Shown: positions 54,603-60,664 of the stretch, one piece after another
How the letters are laid out: each line of letters starts with the position of its first letter
Numbering within the stretch: the stretch's first letter is position 1
Assembly (NCBI GenBank): GCA_000438115.1
Contig: FR903623.1
Coordinates: 1 to 60,664, forward strand
Direction of reading: 5' to 3'
DNA length: 60,664 bases
DNA from: Prevotella sp. CAG:617
Lineage (GTDB): Bacteria; Bacteroidota; Bacteroidia; Bacteroidales; Bacteroidaceae
Made by a program: the position numbers and the translations under genes
The notes under the pieces: model-generated
Seen by the model: only the letters and a program-made list of their open reading frames with translations
What the model was told of the DNA's origin: nothing
The model's database searches: none

Positions 54603-57464
54603 ATGAACACCTCTCACGCCATACCCTTCCTGAAACTCGTGGCCGACGATCTTCGGCAGCGTTTTTCCCACGATTTAAGCCGCGTGGCCATTGTTTTCCC
54701 CAACAAGCGTGCCGGCATCTTCTTCAACGACTATATCACCCCTCCCGACGGCACCCCGCTCTGGGCCCCGACCTATCTCACCATCGACCAGATTTTCGGC
54801 CTCATCAGTCCGCTCCGTACGGCTGACGACATCGAAACCATCTGCCTCCTCTACCAGATCTACCGGAAACGGCTGGGCAAGGCGGCCAAGTCGCTCGACT
54901 GGTTCTATGGCTGGGGCGAGCAGCTGCTCCGCGATTTCAACGATGTCGACTGTGCCATGGCCGATGCCCGACAACTTTTCACCAATCTCTACGACATCAA
55001 GAAGATTGAGGAAATCAGCGACCCCGAAATCCAGCAGAAGCTGCACGAACTGCGCATCAAGCTGGGCCTTGAGTCGTCCGGCCCGTTTACCCCTTCGCGC
55101 ATCAAGCGTCAGTTTCTTGAAGTGTGGCAGCAACTCTACGACATCTACACCGAGCTCAACCTCACCCTCCGTCAGCGTGGCCTGGCCTACGACGGAGCCC
55201 GTAAGCGCCTGGCCGTCGAGCAGTTGCAGCAGCAACAAGCCACTCTTCCGCCCCAATACGACTGCTTCGTTTTCGTAGGTTTCAATGTGCTCCTGCAAGT
55301 TGAGGAGCAGCTCTTTTCCCATATCCAGAAAGAAGGCAAGGCCCTGTTCTATTGGGACTACGACCAGCTGCTCGTCAGCCCGCAGTCACCCGTCGACATT
55401 GGCAGCGCTTTCCGCAAAAACCTGACCCGCTTTCCCAGCCCGCTCGATGCCTCGCAGTTCGACAACCTTTCCCGCATTCCCCGCATCGACTTCGTTGCCG
55501 CCACTTCCGACAATGCCCAGGCCCGTTACGTCCCCCAATGGCTCCAGCAGCATCTGACCACCGACGAGGAGCGACACACCGCCATTGTCCTGGCCGACGA
55601 GGGCATGCTCCAGTCCGTGGTCCAGTCCATCCCCGACCCCGCCATGCCCGGAGGTCCCCGCGAAGTCAACATCACCAAGGGCTACCCCCTGGGTCACACT
55701 CCGGCCTATGCCTCCGTATGCAAGTTCCTTAAACGCATCGAAACCGACCATGCCGACACCACGGTCGAACAATGCCTACGGCAACTCATCGCCCACATCA
55801 AGGACGAAGCCCTCAGAACGCGCGGCCGCCATCCGCGCAACAGCTGGCAGGAACAGCTTTCCACCGAAAGCTATTTCCAGTGCTACACCATAGCCAACCG
55901 CCTCGCCCATCTTGCGGCCGAAGGGCTGCTCGACATGCAGCTGCACACCCTCAGCCGCCTGTTGCGCCAAATCATGCGCAACCAGTCGGTAGCCTTCCAC
56001 GGCGAGCCGGCCACCGGTCTGCAGGTCATGGGCATTCTGGAAACACGCTGCCTCGACTTCGACCACCTGCTCATGCTCTCCGTTTCCGAAGGCGTACTGC
56101 CCCGCCTCTATACCCACAACTCGTTCATTCCCTACGATGTGCGGCTGGCCTTCAATCTCCCCATGCCGGGACAAAAAACAGCCGTGTTCGCCTACAACTT
56201 CTTCCGGCTTCTCACCCGTGCCCGTCAGGTCACACTGGTCTATAACGAAGCTACCGACGGGCTGAAAAAAGGCGAAATGTCCCGCTTCATGCAACAGCTT
56301 CTTCTCCTCCAAACCGCATCCGGCTCCTATCTCCCCATCCACAGTTGGAGCCTTCAGGCCCGGTCCTCCCTCAGGCAATATGCCCCCATTGCGGTAAATG
56401 CCGACAACGCACAGGCGCTCATGGCCCGTAAGCTGAGCCTTTCTCCCACCGCCCTCTCCACCTATGTCGACTGCCCTCTGAAGTTCTTCTTCAAGCATGT
56501 AGCCTACCTGCCTGAAGTCGAAAAGCCCACCGACTTCCTGCCACCCAACGTTTTCGGAACCCTCTTCCACGAGGCCGCACAAATAGCCTATCAGGAACTC
56601 ACCCAGGCCGGCCCGTCCATCACCCCCGACCAGCTCACCCGGCTGGCCGAGAGCCCCGTCCGCCTGGAGCGCATCATGCAGCAGGCCTTTGTCGAAACCA
56701 GCTTCAAAGCCTATCTCGACCGCATCACCCAAAACGTGGCGGAGTGGCACGCCTTCAGCGAGCTCCATCTCTCCCACCTCCCCCCCGAAAACCGCAAAGC
56801 CCTCCGCTACGACCGCGAAGCCCTCGCCCCCCTTGTACGCCAGCAGGTGCCCCAAAGCACGCAGGTTTACACACCCGAGCAATACACGCTTGAGTTCCAC
56901 GTCATTACCGACTATCTCAAGCGCCTTCTCCTCTCCGATGCCCGCCTCCACGACCTCCGTCTGGAAGAAATGGAAACACGGCACGACATCGAAATCAGCG
57001 GACTGAAAATCGGCGGCATTGTCGACCGCAAGGACCACATCACCCTCGACGGACTCCCCTGCCTGCGCATCGTCGATTACAAAACGGGCACCTTTTCCTC
57101 CGACAAAATCAGCGCTTCCGACCTCTCCGAGCTTACCACCTGTCAGCCCAAGTCAAAAGCCTATCTCCTGCAAACCTTTCTCTACAGTCTGGTTTGTCTG
57201 GAGCAGCAGCAAGCCTCGGCCGACGGTTCCCGTGAACACATCGTCCCGGCCCTCTATTTTCTGCAACGGACCAGCGACCCCAACTATCGTCCGTACGTCA
57301 AGCTCGGCCGCTCCGAAATGCTCAACTTTGCTGACGTTGCCCCCGATTTCAAGGCCGAACTGACCAGTCTCATCGAGCGTATGCAGTCTTCCCCCTTCAC
57401 CCCCACCGATCTGCCCGACAAATGCGCCCTGTGTCCCTACCGGCTGCTTTGTGGAGAAACATAA
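54603..57464 (+). CDS. AddB-like PD-(D/E)xK nuclease subunit
   Basis: The 953-residue protein has a degenerate helicase-like N-terminal half (VAIVFPNKRAGIFFNDY) and a C-terminal nuclease: LSPTALSTYVDCPLKFFFKHV (first cysteine), FGTLFHEAAQ, GIVDRKDH and RIVDYKTGT, then DKCALCPYRLLC. The cysteine pattern C...CxxCx(5)C fits the iron-sulfur staple of AddB nucleases. It starts 7 bp after the addA-like stop; a frame from 54549 would overlap it. No terminator is visible before hsdM. Confidence 0.9.
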   Translation: MNTSHAIPFLKLVADDLRQRFSHDLSRVAIVFPNKRAGIFFNDYITPPDGTPLWAPTYLTIDQIFGLISPLRTADDIETICLLYQIYRKRLGKAAKSLDWFYGWGEQLLRDFNDVDCAMADARQLFTNLYDIKKIEEISDPEIQQKLHELRIKLGLESSGPFTPSRIKRQFLEVWQQLYDIYTELNLTLRQRGLAYDGARKRLAVEQLQQQQATLPPQYDCFVFVGFNVLLQVEEQLFSHIQKEGKALFYWDYDQLLVSPQSPVDIGSAFRKNLTRFPSPLDASQFDNLSRIPRIDFVAATSDNAQARYVPQWLQQHLTTDEERHTAIVLADEGMLQSVVQSIPDPAMPGGPREVNITKGYPLGHTPAYASVCKFLKRIETDHADTTVEQCLRQLIAHIKDEALRTRGRHPRNSWQEQLSTESYFQCYTIANRLAHLAAEGLLDMQLHTLSRLLRQIMRNQSVAFHGEPATGLQVMGILETRCLDFDHLLMLSVSEGVLPRLYTHNSFIPYDVRLAFNLPMPGQKTAVFAYNFFRLLTRARQVTLVYNEATDGLKKGEMSRFMQQLLLLQTASGSYLPIHSWSLQARSSLRQYAPIAVNADNAQALMARKLSLSPTALSTYVDCPLKFFFKHVAYLPEVEKPTDFLPPNVFGTLFHEAAQIAYQELTQAGPSITPDQLTRLAESPVRLERIMQQAFVETSFKAYLDRITQNVAEWHAFSELHLSHLPPENRKALRYDREALAPLVRQQVPQSTQVYTPEQYTLEFHVITDYLKRLLLSDARLHDLRLEEMETRHDIEISGLKIGGIVDRKDHITLDGLPCLRIVDYKTGTFSSDKISASDLSELTTCQPKSKAYLLQTFLYSLVCLEQQQASADGSREHIVPALYFLQRTSDPNYRPYVKLGRSEMLNFADVAPDFKAELTSLIERMQSSPFTPTDLPDKCALCPYRLLCGET

Positions 57465-57515
57465 ACCACAATAAAAAGTAACGCCATAACTTCCTCCTAT
57501 AATCATAAAATTCAA

Positions 57516-57523
57516 TACCTTTG
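57516..57523 (+). promoter_or_regulatory. -7 box of hsdMSR
   Basis: TACCTTTG fits TAnnTTTG and lies 40 nt before the hsdM ATG at 57564. No convincing -33 element was found. Confidence 0.5.
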
Positions 57524-57563
57524 TATTTTCTTACTTTATTATTCGAAGCACAAAACACAAAAT

Positions 57564-59120
57564 ATGACAAGTACACAGCAACGAGAAGAACTACAAGCCA
57601 AAATATGGAAAATTGCCAACGAAGTCCGTGGCGCCGTTGACGGATGGGACTTCAAGCAATTCGTGTTGGGCACACTATTCTATCGCTACATCAGCGAAAA
57701 TTTCACGGAATACATCGAAGGCGGCGACGAAAGCATCCACTACGCCAGCCTGCCCGACAGCGTCATCACGCCCGAAATCAAGGACGACGCCGTCAAGACC
57801 AAAGGGTACTTCATCTATCCGAGCCAACTGTTTGTCAACGTCGTAAAGGATGCCACCACCAACCCGAACCTCAACACCGACCTGAAAAACATTTTCGACG
57901 CCATTGAGAATTCAGCCAACGGCTACCCCTCCGAAAAGAACATCAAGGGCCTGTTTGCCGACTTCGACACCACCAGCACGCGTCTGGGCAATACCGTCGA
58001 AAGCAAAAACAGCCGACTGGCCGCCGTACTGAAAGGCGTAAGCGAACTGGACTTCGGCAGTTTTGCCGACCACCAGATTGACCTGTTTGGCGATGCCTAC
58101 GAATTCCTGATTCACAATTACGCCGCCAACGCCGGCAAGTCGGGTGGCGAATTCTTTACACCGCAAAACGTGTCGAAGCTCATTTCCCGCCTGGCCATGC
58201 ACGGGCAGGACCACGTCAACAAAATCTATGACCCCGCTGCCGGCTCGGGTTCCCTGCTGTTGCAGGCACGGCGGCAATTTGAGGACCATGTCATTGAGGA
58301 TGGCTTTTTTGGTCAGGAAATCAACCACACCACCTACAACCTGGCCCGCATGAACATGTTCCTGCACAACATCAATTACGACAAGTTCCACCTGGCCCTA
58401 GGCGACACGCTGCTCCAACCGCAATTCGGCAACGACAAGCCTTTCGACGCCATCGTCTCCAATCCGCCTTACTCCGTAAAATGGATAGGCTCCGACGACC
58501 CCACCCTCATCAACGACGACCGTTTTGCCCCGGCCGGCGTACTGGCTCCCAAGTCAAAGGCCGACTTTGCGTTCGTGCTGCATGCCCTGAGCTACCTCTC
58601 CGGCCGGGGGCGGGCGGCCATTGTCTGCTTCCCCGGTATTTTCTATCGGGGTGGTGCCGAGCGGAAAATCCGGAAATACCTGGTCGACAGCAATTTCATC
58701 GAAACCATCATTGCCCTGCCGCCCAACTTGTTTTTCGGCACCAGCATTGCCGTGAACATCCTGGTGCTGTCCAAGCACAAGACTGATACACGGATTCAGT
58801 TCATTGATGCCAGCAGTGAGGAATTCTTCACCAAGGAGACCAACAACAATGTTCTGGAAGAACAGCACATCGACAAGATTATCGACCTTTTCGACCGTAA
58901 GCAAAACGTACCCTACGTAGCCCAATCCATAGACCAGGCGGCCATTGCCGAAAACGACTATAACCTTTCGGTCAGCAGCTACATCGAGGTCAAGGACACT
59001 CGCCCCCAAACCGACATTAAGGAACTGAATGAGCGCATCCGCCACATCGTAGCGCGCGAAAATGAACTGCGTACGGAAATAGACAAAATTGTAACAGAAT
59101 TGGAGGAGGATGAAGCATGA
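57564..59120 (+). CDS. hsdM: Type I restriction-modification methylase subunit
   Basis: The 518-residue protein has an N-terminal helical HsdM_N domain (1-150), SAM motif I DPAAGSGS (223-230) and the N6-adenine motif NPPY (300-303). Two HsdM with one HsdS methylate adenines in both strands of a bipartite site. The style of the neighbouring HsdS and HsdR indicates the EcoR124-like (type IC) group. The stop overlaps the hsdS start by 4 bp (ATGA). Confidence 0.96.
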   Translation: MTSTQQREELQAKIWKIANEVRGAVDGWDFKQFVLGTLFYRYISENFTEYIEGGDESIHYASLPDSVITPEIKDDAVKTKGYFIYPSQLFVNVVKDATTNPNLNTDLKNIFDAIENSANGYPSEKNIKGLFADFDTTSTRLGNTVESKNSRLAAVLKGVSELDFGSFADHQIDLFGDAYEFLIHNYAANAGKSGGEFFTPQNVSKLISRLAMHGQDHVNKIYDPAAGSGSLLLQARRQFEDHVIEDGFFGQEINHTTYNLARMNMFLHNINYDKFHLALGDTLLQPQFGNDKPFDAIVSNPPYSVKWIGSDDPTLINDDRFAPAGVLAPKSKADFAFVLHALSYLSGRGRAAIVCFPGIFYRGGAERKIRKYLVDSNFIETIIALPPNLFFGTSIAVNILVLSKHKTDTRIQFIDASSEEFFTKETNNNVLEEQHIDKIIDLFDRKQNVPYVAQSIDQAAIAENDYNLSVSSYIEVKDTRPQTDIKELNERIRHIVARENELRTEIDKIVTELEEDEA

Positions 59121-60211
59121 GTCAGATACAAGAATTAATACGGAGACTTTGTCCTAATGGGGTAGAATTCAAAGATTTGGGAAGAATTGTTATAATAAAA
59201 AACGGAAAAGATTATAAACATTTAGTTCCAGGAAACATTCCCGTTTATGGTTCTGGTGGAATTATGACTTACGTTAATAAATATGTATATAATAAGCCTA
59301 CAGTTTTAATACCTCGTAAAGGCTCACTCGGAAATATATTTTATATTGATACTCCATTTTGGAATGTTGACACAATCTTCTACACAGAAATTGATACAAA
59401 ACAAATAGAAGCTAAATATTTATATTATGTATTGGCTAAACAACATTTGGAAAATCTTAATAAAGCAGGTGGTGTTCCCAGCTTGACACAATCCATTTTA
59501 AATAAAGTTAAGATTCCTGTTCCTCCTCTTGAAGTTCAAAATGAAATAGTTAGGATTCTCGACACATTCACATCACATACAGCGGAGCTGCAAGCGGAGC
59601 TGCAAGCGAGAAAGGAACAATATGAATATTATCGAAACAAATTACTTTCTTTCGATAAAAATAATGTGGATGTAAGATGGATAAAAATTGGAGAATTCTG
59701 TAAAATACTTAGAGGTAAAAGATTGACAACAAAAGAATTAGACACAAATGGAAAATTCCCAGTTTTCCATGGTGGAATTAAGCCAATCGGATTTTATCCA
59801 CATTCCAACCGAGCTGCAAATTCCACAATGATTATAAATGTTGGAGCATCTGCTGGAACTGTAGGATTTTGCAAAACTGCATTTTGGTCTTCTGATGGTT
59901 GCTTTTGTTTTACCCATAATAAAATTGTCATCCAAAAGTATTTATTTTATGTTCTGCAATCTATGGAGATTTCTTTAAAATCAAAAGTAAGAATAGCTGG
60001 AATTCCAACTCTTGACAATAAAAATATAGAAAGACTGGTTATACCCGTAATATCTCTATCCGAGCAGCAACGCATCATCTCCATTCTCGACAAATTTGAG
60101 ACCTTGGTTAATGACCTCACAGAGGGAATTCCTGCAGAAATAGCAGCCGTACAAGAGCAATATGAATATTACCGAAACAAGTTATTGTCCTTTCCCAAAT
60201 TAGAAGCATGA
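59117..60211 (+). CDS. hsdS: Type I specificity subunit with variable central spacer
   Basis: The 364-residue protein has two target-recognition domains (about 1-140 and 185-330), each followed by a conserved helix: TAELQAELQARKEQYEYYRNK at 155-175 and a second QEQYEYYRNKLLSF near the end. These two spacer helices set the distance between half-sites. The repeated AEL unit resembles the TAEL repeat of EcoR124, where two or three copies change the gap by one base. The gene is clearly more AT-rich than hsdM and hsdR, as expected for exchanged recognition domains. Confidence 0.95.
   Translation: MSQIQELIRRLCPNGVEFKDLGRIVIIKNGKDYKHLVPGNIPVYGSGGIMTYVNKYVYNKPTVLIPRKGSLGNIFYIDTPFWNVDTIFYTEIDTKQIEAKYLYYVLAKQHLENLNKAGGVPSLTQSILNKVKIPVPPLEVQNEIVRILDTFTSHTAELQAELQARKEQYEYYRNKLLSFDKNNVDVRWIKIGEFCKILRGKRLTTKELDTNGKFPVFHGGIKPIGFYPHSNRAANSTMIINVGASAGTVGFCKTAFWSSDGCFCFTHNKIVIQKYLFYVLQSMEISLKSKVRIAGIPTLDNKNIERLVIPVISLSEQQRIISILDKFETLVNDLTEGIPAEIAAVQEQYEYYRNKLLSFPKLEA
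59582..59610 (+). repeat. 12-bp tandem repeat in hsdS central spacer
   Basis: GCGGAGCTGCAA occurs twice in tandem (59582-59593, 59594-59605), followed by the start GCGAG of a third. Each copy encodes one AELQ unit. Slipped-strand loss or gain of one copy keeps the frame. Confidence 0.9.
59618..60180 (+). repeat. Pair of 23-bp direct repeats in hsdS
   Basis: The segments 59618-59640 and 60158-60180 are identical except for one base (CAATATGAATATTA start) and encode the QYEYYRNK helices that end each recognition domain. They are 540 bp apart and could support recombinational exchange of the second domain. Confidence 0.85.
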
Positions 60212-60664
60212 AGCCCTACCACGCCATAGCCGAATCGAACCATTTCATTGTACTGGACCACTATGCCAAATACTACGAGGTGCACGAAACGCCGGTAGCC
60301 TACCAGTCGGAAGCGTCCCTTGAGCGCGAACTGATTCAGGACCTGCAAAGTCAGGGATATGAGTACCTCCCCGACCTTTCGACGCCGGCTGCCCTGCTGG
60401 CCAATGCCCGGCAGCAACTGCAGGAACTCAACGGAATTACGTTTACCGACCCGGAATGGGAACGGTTTGTAGCCGAATATCTGGACAAGCCCAGCGACGG
60501 ACTCGTCGAAAAGACCCGGAAAATTCAGGATGACTACATCTACGACTTCACGTTTGACGACGGGCACCTGCAAAACATCTACCTGGCCGACAAGCAGAAC
60601 CTGGCCCGCAACAAGGTGCAGGTGGTTTCGCAATTTGAGCAGACGGGCACGCAGGCCAACCGCT
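60208..60664 (+). CDS. hsdR: Type I restriction endonuclease HsdR, partial (N-terminus)
   Basis: The frame from the ATG at 60208 overlaps the hsdS stop by 4 bp and runs open to the window edge (152 codons). It begins MKPYHAIAESNHFIVLD and contains SEASLERELIQDLQSQGYEYLP and EKTRKIQDDYIYDF, matching the HSDR_N start of EcoR124-like HsdR as I remember it. The PD-(D/E)xK nuclease and helicase motor lie beyond the window. HsdR translocates DNA and cuts unmodified sites. Confidence 0.93.
   Translation, partial: MKPYHAIAESNHFIVLDHYAKYYEVHETPVAYQSEASLERELIQDLQSQGYEYLPDLSTPAALLANARQQLQELNGITFTDPEWERFVAEYLDKPSDGLVEKTRKIQDDYIYDFTFDDGHLQNIYLADKQNLARNKVQVVSQFEQTGTQANR

Noticed and set aside
55776..57038. 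Long minus-strand frame opposite the AddB-like gene (420 codons)
   Set aside because: It is a shadow of C-rich coding sequence; the plus frame carries clear nuclease motifs.
59117..60664. Phase-invertible hsdS cassette
   Set aside because: No inverted repeats or second hsdS gene are visible in the window; only direct repeats and a tandem spacer repeat are seen.
1..60664. CRISPR array, prophage or insertion sequence
   Set aside because: No regularly spaced repeats, transposase motifs, phage structural genes or att-like duplications were seen in any part of the window.

Overview
The window looks like a Bacteroidota chromosome of the order Bacteroidales, probably a gut-type member of the Bacteroides/Prevotella group. 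Four things support this. Promoters repeatedly match the Bacteroidota form (TTTG, about 19-20 nt, then TAnnTTTG). Shine-Dalgarno sequences are nearly absent. Several products belong to families largely confined to this phylum (DUF4296 lipoprotein, DUF4348-like lipoprotein, T9SS plug/DUF5103 protein, a GT2/HIT-like/SpoIID fusion). The galM-MFS-galK and ileS-traR-lspA-DUF4296 gene orders are also typical. No phage or insertion sequence is visible.

Layout. 0.3-3.4 kb: a BlaI-like repressor with an M56 membrane metalloprotease, then a Xer-type tyrosine recombinase and hpf. 3.4-3.6 kb: tRNA-Tyr with a textbook promoter and a strong terminator. 3.6-11.3 kb: carbonic anhydrase, patatin-like lipase, recG, a DJ-1/PfpI protein, pdxJ, and the divergent nadK-ABC exporter pair. 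11.4-15.2 kb: the galactose operon galM-MFS-galK, closed by a 16-bp hairpin. 15.5-21.5 kb (minus strand): TPR protein, def, ruvX, and then a separate lipoprotein-murB-metallohydrolase unit. 21.5-22.9 kb: pheS and a small gene. 23.1-37.4 kb: a minus-strand run of nine tightly packed genes, lon-tgt-lptG-DEAD helicase-GT2/HIT/SpoIID fusion-ampG-like-T9SS plug-2-hydroxyacid dehydrogenase-TRIC/UPF0126. 37.7-41.9 kb: trmN6-like methyltransferase, GH16 and GH95. 42.2-44.4 kb: a B12/radical SAM protein and a GT2. 44.4-51 kb (minus strand): panB, then ileS-traR/dksA-lspA-DUF4296-small ORF. 51.1-57.5 kb: an AddAB-like helicase-nuclease pair. 57.6 kb to the end: an EcoR124-like type I restriction-modification system hsdM-hsdS-hsdR, with hsdR cut by the window edge.

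Most genes are housekeeping. The parts that look accessory or unusual are these: the GT2-HIT-SpoIID fusion beside a muropeptide-permease-like gene; a tRNA-guanine transglycosylase lacking two of its zinc cysteines; an hpf gene with a perfect Shine-Dalgarno in a genome that hardly uses them; an HsdS with a 12-bp tandem repeat in its central spacer, as in EcoR124; a GH16-GH95 glycosidase pair with no SusC/SusD nearby; and an apparent reversal of coding-strand base composition near 3-4 kb, close to where I expect normal Bacteroides gene order to break.
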